64,000 bases of DNA from Owenia fusiformis. Its lineage: Eukaryota; Annelida; Polychaeta; Sabellida; Oweniidae. This document shows, one piece after another, positions 36,188 to 49,460 of this stretch (the first letter of the stretch is position 1; each line of letters begins with the position of its first letter). Below the pieces are notes generated by a model that saw only the letters and a program-made list of their open reading frames with translations, was not told the DNA's origin and searched no databases. Location of the stretch: NCBI GenBank assembly GCA_903813345.2, contig CAIIXF020000003.1, positions 24,195,248 to 24,259,247 of the forward strand, given 5' to 3'. The position numbers and the translations under genes were made by a program.

Positions 36188-38194
36188 TATTATTATAATA
36201 TTGGGAGCAGCAGTTTCACTAGAACTGGCTAAATAAATGAAAACAACAGGTTGAATTAATGGAAATCATAAACTGAACGGGGAAAAGTTGAAAAGTCCCT
36301 AAAAACAACAGGCGATGTTGTGAAAACAACTGGTGAAATTCGCCTGTTGCCTGCTGCTAATGAAACCCCTGGGGAGGCATGAGAGTGCCTTTGTATCTTT
36401 GAGGAGTTTGGAAATGAATTGTTTCATAAAAGATATGTCTCCCTGACACTCAATTAACATCAGATGAGATATCAACTAGCATTCATATATTTTAGAATTA
36501 AACACGAAAAAACAAAGAACATTTGAAAATATGATCTCATTGATAAAACATGAAAACAATTATAGAAAAAAATGTTTTTTACTGTTCAGAGTAGAATTTT
36601 GTATCAAAATTAATGAAATAAAGGTTGTATGAATATGAAATCTAGGATATATTTCTTGTCATGTCTGTACAATAACAAATGGCTGAAATGAAGGCTATTT
36701 TAAAAGAAAAAAGCATTCTCAAGCTTTTCTATTTGGTTCCATCCCTATCTTGTGTTAATGAAAATATGAATGTATGAAAAGTCTAAAATGGCCTAGAACA
36801 GTCTTAGAACAAGTCACAATTTTCAGTGATGTCCTTGTAGTATAATGAGAATTTAACTATTGCTAAGTTAAAAATAATCAACAGAATAAACCCTATAGGT
36901 TTTAAAGATCATAAATTGTTATTCAAAAGGACAAGGTGCAATTATTGGCAAATATCCCTTTGGTCAAAATGAATCATTCGTAGGTGTAACATGAAGAATA
37001 AAATGTCATATAATACTTTGGAAAATATTAAAGTGCTCGGACACACATAAGCTGAGATAGGGATCATTTTGTTCAGTAAGGCTGTATTGACTTACATGGG
37101 GCTGTGTACCATTGACTTAACATGAGGATATCAGCAGATCCCAATAGAGGCTATTGGTTTCCATTGATTATCACAGAAATACCAAAAATACACTATGACC
37201 TGAATCGATTGCAAACTTAATAATTTCACAATACGACACAAATGGTTGATCTCATCAAATGTGCAAATATGAAGTTTGCAATCGATTCAGGTCATACTTA
37301 AAATTAAAAGATTGTACATTTTTTCATCATTTTTTTCCCTACAAAATGGCTATAGAAAAATGCTCCAAAAACAACTTTTACACTTATCAAATATCATACA
37401 AGTTTGTAAAACCAAAGATTATACTATTATATTTCATTATGTAGTAACATATTTGGATAAGATGCAGGGATGCGTAGGATGTAAATGGATTTTGACAGAC
37501 ACAAAAATACTTCCTGGTTTGGAATCTATGCCTCTACACTTCATGATTGAATTATGACCCTAATAAGTGGCCTATACATCAATACAGTGCTGAATATAGG
37601 TCAACAAGATACTAGTGTGCATATAAATGTAATAATTGAAGCAGAATCCTCATTTTGAAAAATCAGATGAATTATTTTTTCCCCATGGGGAGAACCCAAT
37701 GGAGGGTGTATAAGGTCCTTTTTATGTTTGATGCATAAACAAAGTACTGTTAATATCTATCCTGAGCTGTTCAACATATAGGCAGTCAGTACTTGTACAT
37801 AAATAAATACTGTACATTATACAGTAAGTCTTATAAGTGGTGTCCCCTAATCATTTAATTTGCCCATTGCCTAATTTCTGCGATGTTCGAAAAAATTAAA
37901 TGTCGGAAATATTGTCTTCATGATCTTATCCAATGGGAAGTTTCTTGTCATTAGGAAAATTAAAATTAGGAAATGATAAAATTTGACCATTCGGCAAATT
38001 AACCACTTGGAATAAATACTAATAAATACTGTACATGTACCCCATATAAAATGATGACATAATGCTTGCTTATCCTACTCTCAAACTGCTTTGTTATAAG
38101 TATTTTCTTAATTCTATGAGAAATATGTATGGTATATGCAACATTAGTTCAACATCATTAAACTCAATAACGACGTTCTTTAATACGTATTAGG
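36188..38194. other. Intergenic DNA, one long perfect inverted repeat
   Basis: Apart from the inverted repeat at 37194-37296, no gene-like frame or repeat family was recognised. Confidence 0.45.
37194..37296. repeat. Perfect 25-bp inverted repeat with 53-base loop
   Basis: 37194-37218 and 37272-37296 are exact complements (core gacctgaatcgattgcaaac). About 1.15 kb upstream of the TEP start codon. Confidence 0.85.
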
Positions 38195-38280
38195 AATTTT
38201 CTTGGGGCCGTTCAAAGACATGTCAGATAAGAAACGAGGCCCAGGCTAGGTCTAATGTCGTTGGACTAAATATACATGTA
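38195..38280. repeat. Old dispersed repeat upstream of the TEP gene
   Basis: gtcagataagaaacgaggcc..ggctaggtctaa is the reverse complement, with few changes, of about 17245-17300. It ends about 165 bp before the TEP start codon, so it lies in the presumed promoter or 5' UTR. Confidence 0.5.
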
Positions 38281-38444
38281 CCTTTATATATTTTTTATTT
38301 CACAGAAATGCTTTTTTTCTATCTGAATCGTATATCACCATGAGTGTGAAATTTCATCCAATATACTTTACAGTATATGATACATTAAGTTGATGCTGAG
38401 ATTTTATAAGGTGAATTAATCTTCTTTACTGACATTGTAGCTTC

Positions 38445-41400
38445 ATGTGGAAGATGAAGTGGATATTCATTGCGCTAATGGGATTCCTCCCCCTGAGCCT
38501 GGCTCAAGATGTACCCCCAAAAGAACCGGAGATAGAAGTGACGCCAGCAACGTAAGTGCAACTATTTTTTCCATTTTTGTCAATTATGGTTACGCTTGTA
38601 GGCATCAGCTTCAGGTCCAATATCGCCTCACCTCGCCTAATCTGGAGAGGGAGAGGGGGTATTGGGGCAAAGCTCCCATCCTGAGATGCCCAAGGGATCA
38701 AATGGCACTCCAGTATTTTGCAAAAAAATAGTATTTATGTATTTCTAATGCATAAATTTTGGCATGCCTAATTAATTAATTTATTACAAAAATGACGTGT
38801 TTCTGAAATCAAAAAATAAATTATTGAAAGGGGCCCACTACCCTAAAGATATCCAGATTCTGCCAAAAGAGCCTATGCTATTGTTTGAATAAAATATGAA
38901 TGGGCAAGAAATGGATGACACGTTTGGTAGCACAGACTTCTATTTTAATATCCCAGATGCGAGTAGAAATAATCTTGATTTACGTCATTAAAAATTCACA
39001 ATTCAGTCAAACTGATGTCATATTTGGAATCTACATGTAAAATTACATTTAGAAATGTGGTTTTGAAAAGAGTTTATCAACTTAGAAAATTTAATTTTCT
39101 GTGAAAATGTGACTTCTAGGTCGGGGAGATTCCCCATAGAGCCCATGTTGTAAAACTACAAAAAGTGAAATATCTTTTCTTGTGTTGGGCAGATAATATT
39201 TTCCTTTACTGGACATATTTTAATTGGTATAACTACTAGATACATAAAAGTAATATGAAAAGTGAACCATTAAAACTGATACATATTCAAGTTTAAGGGA
39301 ATTTTGTAATACCCTGCCATGTTAATTCCCCCGAATCAGCCACCTGGTGGCGAAACTGGTAACTACCTACTCGCATCTGAGTAATTAGAGGGAGTGTTTT
39401 GTATGGTAGAGAATAAGACAGTCATGTATGTGCAGTACACTTGCATATTAAAGGCATGTTTAAGATTAAACAGTGCAACTCGACAGGATATTCTCAAATC
39501 GGTGCATTATACACTGACGATACGTCTGTGTAACTAATTTATTCTTTTCTATTTTTTTCTCACATGGTGCAAATGGGGTTTCAGGTGGAAGTTTGCTTAC
39601 TTTCACAATCTCAGGCACATACAGCACCTACTCAGTTTAATTCAATGCTTTATAAAATCATATTTGAAGGTTAAGTTCATTTTACTTCAGCATGCATCTC
39701 AAATGATCTCTCATTAAGTATTTCTTATATTTGTATTCACATTTAAATCAAGTGATGTTTATTCTGAAAAAGTAATTTATTAAAAATTATTAAAAAAATT
39801 TCTCAGTTTTATTAAGGTATCTGGTATCATTTGACATAATTCATTGATATATGGTACTCCAGGGCGTTCAATAAGTAAGGGTTACTTTGCTTTGAAACAT
39901 TTATTTATATTGGATGTCAATTTTGAATGCTGTTTAAACACATATGAGATTTTTAGACACAAATGTTATTTTAAGATGATCTACTTGATGCAGAAAAGTT
40001 TGTCCCATTAACAGTTACTTAAAGTAAATTTTTAAAGTGGAAAAATGTGAACAAGCAAACAAACAAACAAACAATCAAACAAACAAATAAAATTGTGCTT
40101 TGTTATTATACCCACTACCAACAGTTATTTGAAAAAATCCTACCTCTTAAAAGTATTAATTTTCGAACTTTTCAATATGTTGTAATGATGTGTGACTTAT
40201 TAGTTCAAATAAGAAAAAGTCATGTGATCTTTAGAATACAAGGTACAAGGTAAATTGTCTCATTGACCATTCAAAGATAACATAATAAAGATAATTGTCT
40301 CATTGACCATTCAAAGATAACATAATAAAGATAATTGTCTCATTGACCATTCAAAGATAACATAAAGATAATTGTCTCATTGACCATTCAAAGATAACAT
40401 AAAGATAATTGTCTCATTGACCATTCAAAGATAGCATAAAGATAATTGTCTCATTGACCATTCAAAGATAACATAAAGATAATTGTCTCATTGACCATTC
40501 AAAGATAACATAAAGATAATTGTCTCATTGACCATTCAAAGATAACATAAAGATAATTGTCTCATTGACCATTCAAAGATAGCATAAAGATAATTGTCTC
40601 ATTGACCATTCAAAGATAACATAAAGATAATTGTCTCATTGACCATTCAAAGATAACATAAAGATAATTGTCTCATTGACCATTCAAAGATAACATAAAG
40701 ATAATTGTCTCATAATATAACATTTTCCTGATTTAATCATTTTTTAAAAGTCATTTTTTATAAAGAGGACTTTCTTGAATATCACTACAGGGTGTATGCT
40801 AATTTTTAAAGTGGCAGCAAGGCATAGAATAAAATATTGAAAGCAATAATATCCATAAACATGCCAATGTCATTTTGCTCCTTATGATCTCTTAAATAAA
40901 AGAAATAATTTAAGATTCATAGCTATATTAATTCAACAACATTAAAAAAGAAAATCCCAGAATAAATCAACTAACATACTACAGTAAAACCTCTCAGATA
41001 GAATACTGCTCTTGTACCTTGGTCACATTTGCTCGGATTTATCGGCTGGCACCTTGCCGATTGAGAATTTTGTTCAAAATTGTACAGGTTTAACTGTATC
41101 TTCTTTATATACCTAATGGCAGAAACAATCATGTACATCATGCCTAGGATAAATTTGACATGAAACATGTCTCTTATTACTTGTATTATAGCTATGTTAT
41201 AGATAGATAATCACATTTGATTCTTGAGTCGTGCCTGGTTTGTAACCAAGTATTATCGCAATATGTAAATCGGGAGGGAATAAAAGTCATAGCCATTTAG
41301 ATTTGAGCTTTTAGTTTAGATGGTGACCTGTTGCAATCGGTTATTTTTCCACCTGTCTGTTCATCCGTTTGTCTGTCTGTGCATATTTCCTTTCTGGCTT

Positions 41401-44400
41401 ACCTATGATGTTAGTCAGGGGTATTTTCTTTTTATAGTTTATCAATGCAGAGACGCATGTGTAGTATTTATACTTTTTTCAAACATATCACCATCTAAGC
41501 CAAGTACCTATATACTACCCTTCTTACTCTTTTTTCATTGAAATGAAAAACATGATACTGTTATATGATATTATTTTTAATGTTCTAATCTTAGATGGAA
41601 TAGCAATAAGAATTGATGCAATATGAGTAATGCCTTAGAACCATATCATTTGGTAATCATATCACATTTTGTACAATCATTTTTATGTTTTTCCTTTAGA
41701 TATATGGTTACATCTCCAAAAGTGTTGAGACGCGGCACAGATCTTGAGATTGGAGTAACCATTCTCGCTGAAAGTGGACCAGTGCAAGTTACAGCAACAC
41801 TTACAAAAGGAAAGGTGACATATACGTCAGGCTCTGCAACCATTGGTAAGAAAACTGATGAATATTATAAAAGATTTTGCATAAAAGTAGGATTTGCATT
41901 CATAGGAAGTATAAAATATTGTACATTAATACAAAATTAATCAATGAACATTATTAAACTTCAAATAGATAACCATCAAATTATCAAAAATTAATTAAAT
42001 ATAATTTGTTAACATTGTTGACAAGTTCATTTGCATTTAAATGTTCATTTGTATATCTCTAGAATACTCATGATCTGAATTAAACCAAACCTCTATGAAC
42101 ACAATTTGTTAAATTTTTGAATGGCTCCATTGATCTCCCCAGCATTAAAGCAAGTGGGCACAGCACCCACCTGAGATTTTAAAAACAGGCATGCACCCAC
42201 CTGAAAATCCATTTGCACACACTTGAACATGAGAAAAATCATGGAGAATTGGCATATTTTGACCAATTTTGGTCTGATTTATCAAAATGAGAATTTTGCA
42301 CCCACTTGAAAAAATATCCTGAGGAGAACACTTGGCTCTGCATCTGATTTATGTCAACATTTCAGCTTGTGACAAGACATACACCCACCAGGGTGTCATT
42401 ATCACTGATATGTATATATGTTTATATGATTTTAATAAATAAATAAAACAATATATTCATGGCCAATTCAAAATTGAATAAACTACAGCTACTTATGATT
42501 TATCTGTTGCATAAACAAGAAATATGTAACACACTCTTATATCATTTGAATTTACTTTCAGAGAACTCTGCTGTTGTTTCAATACCTGTAAGTAATTTAA
42601 ATCATCATTCTATTAATACTTGTTTGGAGATTATCAGTATCAAAATTGGAATAATTGCATTGTCTGCCTTGCCATAATTCTAATTTTGATTTTTGTTAAA
42701 TTTTTACAACCTTTTTATTCCATGAAGTATGTAAAGCATAGTTTATATTCATTTTTTTAGCAAGGAGATTTTACCCAGCAGGGATAATATTATCACATAT
42801 ATATTGAACTTACGAACACCCATAAGCCCATAACCAGGGTCTAAACTGGGCCTAAGGGAGGGGGAGGGATTGCCCCTCATGTCGAAAATTCTTTCAAATT
42901 TGTGCAGTTTTTCACCATTCTGAGCATTTTTCATTTGGTTTTGCGCCTTAATTGTAAAACTTGAACCCCCTTGGAATATTTAGGAAAAGTGAACCCCCTT
43001 GGCAAAAGCTGGCTATCATTTATGATTTTACTTTCTAGGTTCCTACCAGTGCTGATGAAGGAGCCTATACTTTGACAGTAACTGGTTCAGGAGGTTTAAC
43101 CTTTACTGACTCCGCAACCTTGACCCTTGACCCCCATAGTGTCTCAGTTTTCATACAAACTGACAAGGCCATCTATAAACCTGAGCAGCTTGGTGAGTTC
43201 TGTGTTCTTTATTATTTTATTTCTAAGTTTTTATTAGCTCGCAATTATCACATTATTTGCAAAATAAGTTCAATCAACAGAATGGTTTATAATTAGAGCC
43301 TTACCAAAGGCTAATATGAAATGAAAAAAATCAACAAAATAATGTAACTTTAATTTCTAAGTTAACTACATACATCCATTAGTGTGACAAAAAAATCCAT
43401 TTCACTTAATAATAAAGAACAAAATAACTTATCTGTCACGTTTTTTTTTCTGTATACCCTGATTCTAACAGTGGTCTATAGATCTGTCACTATCATCATG
43501 TCTTATTACTATAGTTACAATTTATATGATGTTTCAGGTATATGTTATAAATGAATGATCGCATTTCAGACAGCTACTTTTATAACACATCAGATTTTAG
43601 ACTTGAGTGAAAGTGTATATGATATCACCATATAAAATGGCATACTATCACATGGCTGTGTTCTTACTAACAGTTGTTTTAACAATTATTTAGAAACAAA
43701 ATGCAACCCACCTAATATTGAGAAATTTCGATTTTGATTTTTCAGTCCAGTTTCGAGTTATGCCTGTAAAGCCAGACCTTACTCCCCTTGGACTACCTGT
43801 GGATATACACATCACGGTAACATTTATTTTAAACACAGATACCATATTCTCTGTAAGTAGCGCCCGGGGCATTTAGAAAATTCAAACTATCTCCTTTAAA
43901 TTTAGACCATTCTAATGTATGGCAAAGAATGTCTAGAAATTCCTTGTTTGCAACATCAGAATTAAGCAACAGCATATTTTACATACAATAATGAAATATG
44001 GAATATGGATTTGTTATTGGGTTGGATAATAAGGATTATAAGGATCAAATTACGATCAGAGTTAATGATTGAGAAGCAATGACAGAAATATCTAAAGTTA
44101 TTTTAACAGAATTACTAATTAATATTTAAAGCGACTGATTAAAATATTCAACATTTTAATTTTCTCTCAAATTATCATCTGTTCACAAATGAATTTTCAC
44201 CATGATGCAGAGTAATTTCAAATATTTTAAACTTGATGACAAATTTTTATGTATTGGAGCTAATTTAATGAGATTTCACATTTTCAATATTTTCTTATAT
44301 AAATCATGAAGAATGAAATGTTTTACTTAAGGGTTTTGCATTCATTTTTAGGATAAGAATGATAACAAAATAAAACAATGGTTGAATCAGACATCAGATA

Positions 44401-47400
44401 CAGGGATCATCTCAAAATCCCTACAACTTTCGGACCAACCTCCATTGGGAGACTGGAAGATAACAGTGAAGGTTTTGGTATGTACCCTAATATTCAGTTC
44501 ATGAGATGAGGGGGAATTCAGCCTAGTTTACTAGTTTTTTGGTTTGTATCCATGAAAACGTAAGAGTCAGTATGGAATATGATTTGAATAATATTGACAA
44601 TATTATATAAGCAAATATTAGGTATAAGTATGATATTAAAGTTCTGAATTCTGTTTATCATTGTATTTAAAAATGTTAAAATTATGAAAATGTTTGAATT
44701 TAGAATTTTTTGAATGATCAAATGTTGTCTGTCTTGTTTGGTTCCCATGCTATCAAGTATATGTACAGTGTGTTTATTCACTGTAATTATAGTGTAATAA
44801 TTATTGACTTTGATGTTTACCTTTTAGGATGAGAAAACAGAGAAGGTGTTCACAGTGGAGGAATTTGGTAAATATGCATCCATCTACTGTATATAGGGAG
44901 GTTAAGTTAGCATTGTTTTGAAAAACATGAACATATAAAATATACTTTTCCCCTTTGTGGTCTTTACCACCCTAATAATGTCTGGAGATTGTATGTACTT
45001 TATGATTGAAAAGGGAAATATTGACTCTGCCTGGGGTCATGATATTACAAGTTCAGATTTTTTTCAAATAAATGTTGTATAATAACGATCTCTCTACATG
45101 TATTATCATAAGTGTGTTCTAATTCAGAAATTTGAAAATAGATGGAATATTGCATCTCTGTCACATGGTTAATAATCAGTTTAGTACATGTTCTTCAAAA
45201 GCAGTGGTGTTACATGTATATCTTTGATTTTTTTTCCATTTTAGTGTTACCCAAGTTTGAGGTGAAAATCAATCCCAGCAAACCATATGTATTAAATGGT
45301 GGAAATGAGGATGACACAGCCATTTCAGGAAACATTGAAGCATTGTAAGTGTAAAAAAGTTAATTTATAAATGTACTAAAATTTTGGATTGTATCGTCCC
45401 AAAAACTTCACTTTCTTCAAAGATTCAATGTACACTAGCAAAATGTCATGAACTTTCAGCCCTTTCCCAAATGTAATAGATAACTTAAGTCAAAATTCAT
45501 TAAACATTGATATTGTCCCTTAAGAACTAACCATATGAGGTCTTAATCGATGTTATCTAATTTTGAATTTGTTGCACTTTTCCAAATTAGCATTTCAAGC
45601 ATCATGGACACATATAAAATTGACAGTCTAAAAAAACATTGCATCAATATTATTATGAGGACATTATGGATCATGTTGAGTTCCTATATTGATATGATCA
45701 AAAAGGACACATTGATTCGAAAATCATGGATGTTCAGATTGCAATTTTGTCACTCTTTAAACCTCTGATTCTAGCATAGAAAGCACAGAGAAAGAAATGG
45801 AAAACATAAATACATAAATGTACACATAAATAATCAGAAAAACAGATGTCTAATTAACTGATGTACACATAATGTCTTTATATTTAAAGGCAGAATCAGA
45901 TCTATGGGGGTGACAAAATAACAAGCAACTTGTACAATTGACCTACCATTATATTCCTTACAATATCAAATACAATATCTTCCAAGAGATTCGCAATATG
46001 TTATAAATTGGTGAAGTTATTAATGATTCAAAGTGCAAAAATGGCTGAAATTCTCCCAAATAATAAGAATGGTAACCATTCTTATAGAAAAATATTACAT
46101 TATTGTAAAAAACGTTAGTTTTCCTTGAATAAAGTATGCACTTTTGTAACTTTTAGAAAATAGACATGACAAGTAATGACATGAGCCAAAAATATTCTAA
46201 AATTGAGACAATTTTTTGTTTAGCCTGCTCGCTATATCTGATTCCCTCTTTTAGGTATACCTATGGAAAGAATGTGAAAGGCAAAGTATCTCTGCAGGTG
46301 TACTTAAAAAATAACAGGAATAAAGTGACAAAAACCTATAAGGTAAAATACCTTAATTTACTTTATGTTCATACCATGTTTTATAGTCATATAATACTGA
46401 TTGTGTTGTAGGCTTAGTCATGTCGGCATATCACTGGAATTTGATATCACCATGGGCTTTCTAGTTGAAAGCCCATGATATCACAAATTGTAGATAACTC
46501 AACCAATTCCACATCCTAGTGCTATGCATGAGAAAATTCTGCGCATAAGTTCTGCATGAAAAAGTCAAATTCTGCACCATATTCGGCATGAAATCCTGAA
46601 TTCCACGATAAATTTTGAAAGCAACATTTCATTTGAACTATCACAAAATTGTGGAGAATTCAAATTTCGTGACATATTAGATGTAATCTTTAAGTGCTAA
46701 AGGCAGAAGTTTGAGCATTCTAAACATATTTCACATTTAACCTTACAACACCGGCTTCTGATGACCAATGACTGTCTAAGGTGTCAAGGTGAGTGACAAG
46801 TATGAGATGTCAGGTGGTTGATTTGAAAAATCAAATATTTTGCGAAATTCCGTGCAATTTTTTTTTATGGAAATTCTATTATTGTTTTATTGAAATTACA
46901 TAATATATACTATAACATGTCTATTGTATAAGGAGGAATGCCCTCCTTATATATTTCTTTTATTGACAAACGTGTCAAAGCATGACACATTACTCTATGT
47001 ACAAAATAAGAAACTAATCTAACTAAAAACTAACTATAAACTATGAGAATACATGGATAAAATTTACTCTGAAATAAAACTACACATAGGAAGGACTCCA
47101 ATTGTCAATTGTAAGTTCTTGGTTAAAGTCTAGATGCACATATTTATATTTCATTTTTTATTTAGATTGACGGTAAAGTGGCGTTTTCTGTTCCAATTGC
47201 TGATCTGAAGAGAGTATCTAGAGAGAATACTATTCACTATTTTGACATTGTATGCATAGCAGAGGTTACAGAAGATTTGACAAACATTAAGCTGTCTTCA
47301 GAAGAATTGACAATACCAATACATCAATATGGGATCAAGCTAAAATTTATGGAAGCATCTGCTGATAATCTTAGACCTGGATTGTCCTATACAGCATATG

Positions 47401-49460
47401 TAAGTGCAGTATAACATATAAAGGTGGAACACCTTGATAAGTGTTCTGCTAACCACCGACTTAATGTAAATTTAACCTCTGTAAGTTGAGCACCTAGATA
47501 AGTGTTCTGCTAACCATCAACTTAATGTAAATTTAACCTCTGTAAGTTGAACACCTTGATAAGTGTTCTGCTAACCACCAACTTAATGTAAATTTAACCT
47601 CTGTAAGTTGAACACCTTGATAAGTGTTCTGCTAACCACCGACTTAATGTAAATTTAACCTCTGTAAGTTGAGCACCTAGATAAGTGTTCTGCTAACCAT
47701 CAACTTAATGTAAATTTAACCTCTGTAAGTTGAACACCTTGATAAGTGTTCTGCTAACCACAGACTTAATGATAATTTAACCTCTGTAAGTTGAACAGCT
47801 CCCAAGTGGAACGTTCAGTTACACAGGTCTTGCTGTGTACAAGGTATTTAAATTTATATTATCAAATTACCATTGTGAATAGTATCATGACATTGAAAAC
47901 GTCTACTACAACCCAGAAAACCATACAAATAAAAACCAAAAACTCCACCAAGTGGAATATTTTTTTAAAATAGTGTATATTTCCTCCATGCTTTTAATGT
48001 TATATCTAAATATACTAAAATATCAGTAGAATAGACAAACCATTACTGCCATCTTTCAACTGTTTTGATAACTTTATCGATCAGAGATTTGAATATTGAA
48101 ATAACAGTATCTTAGTGCCTTATGATATAAACTATAAATTACATGTACTTATATACACCCAGTAAATGTAAAAGAAAATTTCAGTACCTCCCTCTGTACA
48201 ACTCCTATGGAAGTCAAACATCTATATAAGTTCAGAAATTCAAATTGTTTTCAAGTATGAGAACAATAGTCATCATAATTACATCAAATATCCTACAATA
48301 CCATTCAGTCAGCCAGATATACTCAAAGCACTTTACTTGGTGTAATTTAAAGCATTAACCAGGTGAACATCCTCACATCATTTTTGTTAGGTGAAAGCAT
48401 CCAAGCCTGATGGGTCACCCCTTGATGCAGGTCATGGAAAGAGCATCAAATTTTCTGCAACAACAAATTACGAAAATGATGGGTATGGGTAGCAGCTTTT
48501 TACATTACTATGAAGAAACAAGCCGAAAAACACACTGCACCTCTCGGGATTTACTTGTGTTCTCTTGTCACAAAGCTAATGACAAATATTTATTCAATTT
48601 ATTGGATATCATAAATAACAGTCAACCTTTTGATCATTTTGAATTCTGATATTTGAAGGACATTATTGGAGAATCAACAAAATATTGTAAAATAAATCAG
48701 AGGGGGGCTTCAAATAATTACAAAGGCCAATTTGACCCTATGAAAAACTTGGGCACTCACCAAAAAGTTGATACTAAATTTTTCATTTGCTCTATTTATA
48801 GTACTGGTAAATATAAAGAATCCACGACTGTTGACAGCACACATGTCATTCCTGATGCTGGTGTTGTAGTCGTGCCCACTACAGATATCGCCATGGATAT
48901 TAGCTCAATGCGTTTGGAGGTATGTACACTCATCCAAGGTATAGCTCATAGGAATGGCAGACTAGGCTAAATCATCCTCCGATCACAGGGCTTCAAAATC
49001 CAGAATATATTCTTTCTTTTTACCCCCTGTGATAAGCAGTTACCATTTCCCCGATTAGGAACTCGCAATCTGATTGGCTGTCGCAACACTGTGACAGAAA
49101 TTGTGTATAAGTCATTGCGCATAATTAGATCACATGATTCAGTTAAATCGGGCACTTCCAAATTAGTTATAGCAGGGGGGAAGAAGGAGGTACGGATTCT
49201 GGACACCTGCTTAGGAGGATGAGGCCAAATACTCCACATACAAATGAAGTGATATTCAAATTAGCATTGTCACAGATTTGAGAATAAAGTTGATTTAACA
49301 TCATATTGTGTAAATAATTTTAAGTTAATAAATTTTTGCTTAGGCAACACTGGTGTCAAACCGCAACATCCGAGCAGATTCGAAAACTGTTTCGAAATTT
49401 TCGACAAAGACAAATGCAGGGGTCCAGATCAGCTTATTGACGGCACTGGAAAATATGAAG
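38445..49460 (+). CDS. Thioester-containing protein/CD109-like (alpha-2-macroglobulin family), 5' part, 13 exons
   Basis: Exons: 38445-38551, 41700-41845, 42562-42587, 43039-43192, 43746-43816, 44352-44477, 44828-44867, 45245-45344, 46255-46342, 47166-47399, 48391-48482, 48802-48919, 49344-49460. All are GT-AG and join in phase to 473 codons without a stop. Residues 1-21 are a signal peptide (MKWIFIALMGFLPLSLA, then QD). MG1 is about 36-125. MG2 starts with the family hallmark FIQTDKAIYKPEQ (about 131-143). VLPKFEVKI opens MG3 and YTYGKNVKG matches CD109 YTYGKPVKG. MG4 and the start of MG5 follow. The protein is secreted or surface-bound and complement-like. Family members run to about 1400-1500 residues, so the bait region, the GCGEQ thioester and the C-terminal domains lie beyond 49460 and were not found in this window. 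The last donor (gtatgt) is intact. Confidence 0.93.
40251..40712. repeat. 37-bp tandem repeat in TEP intron 1, ~12 copies
   Basis: Unit: ataattgtctcattgacc plus attcaaagataacataaag. The first two copies have an extra taa (40 bp). A few copies differ at one base (atagcat). Near-identity suggests recent expansion. Confidence 0.92.
40982..41096. mobile_element. pogo-like MITE, short form, in TEP intron 1
   Basis: Ends cagtaaaacct and aggtttaactg, flanked by TA on each side. The 115-bp body differs from the longer family members. TA duplication and CAGTAAAACC ends fit pogo/Tigger. Confidence 0.7.
42130..42331. mobile_element. CACC-type MITE, copy 2, in TEP intron 2
   Basis: Begins tgatctccccagcattaaag and ends ctgaggagaacac, with the shared interior of copy 1. 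Confidence 0.75.
42826..43012 (-). mobile_element. hAT-like MITE, degraded copy 3, in TEP intron 3
   Basis: Read on the minus strand: atagccagcttttgccaagg, gggttcac, gggttcaag, cagaatggtgaaaaactgca. This is the order of the copies at 18655 and 20075. Ends and G runs are eroded. It stops about 25 bp before the exon 4 acceptor. Confidence 0.65.
45888..46250 (-). mobile_element. TTAA-type MITE, copy 2, abutting the TEP exon 9 acceptor
   Basis: Inverted relative to copies 1 and 3. Left flank TTAA (45884-45887); right flank TTAG (46251-46254), where a second TTAA would be expected. That AG is the splice acceptor of exon 9 (starts 46255). The element's last bases (tctgattccctctt) form the pyrimidine tract. 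The copy is full length by comparison with the other two. Confidence 0.85.
46451..46477. repeat. Short hairpin, catgggctttc family, copy 4
   Basis: Arms catgggctttc and gaaagcccatg extend outward to tgatatca on both sides, with one mismatch. In TEP intron 9. Confidence 0.7.
46880..47000 (-). mobile_element. LINE 3'-tail fragment
   Basis: Minus strand: a hairpin ggagggcattcctcc followed by an A/T-rich tail with ttcaataaaacaataata. Resembles the hairpin-plus-tail layout at 1.6 kb and 51.65 kb. No coding part remains. Confidence 0.35.
47407..47835. repeat. 61-bp tandem repeat, six copies, inside a pogo-like MITE
   Basis: Unit gataagtgttctgctaacca plus cc.acttaatgtaaatttaacc plus tctgtaagttga.cacct. 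The right border (gttcagttacacaggtct, then tgctg) is the right end of the pogo-like family. The left border (cagtataacatat..aggtggaacacc) resembles its left end. The array begins 7 bases after the exon 10 donor boundary (47399|47400). Confidence 0.75.
48968..49236. mobile_element. MITE in TEP intron 12
   Basis: Inverted ends about 80 bp long, roughly 70% alike: atcatcctcc..caggg..ccagaat and attctgg.cacctgcttaggaggatgag. Inner blocks taccccctgtgataa and tatagcaggggggaag also pair. The minus-strand frame over it has no recognisable product. Confidence 0.5.
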
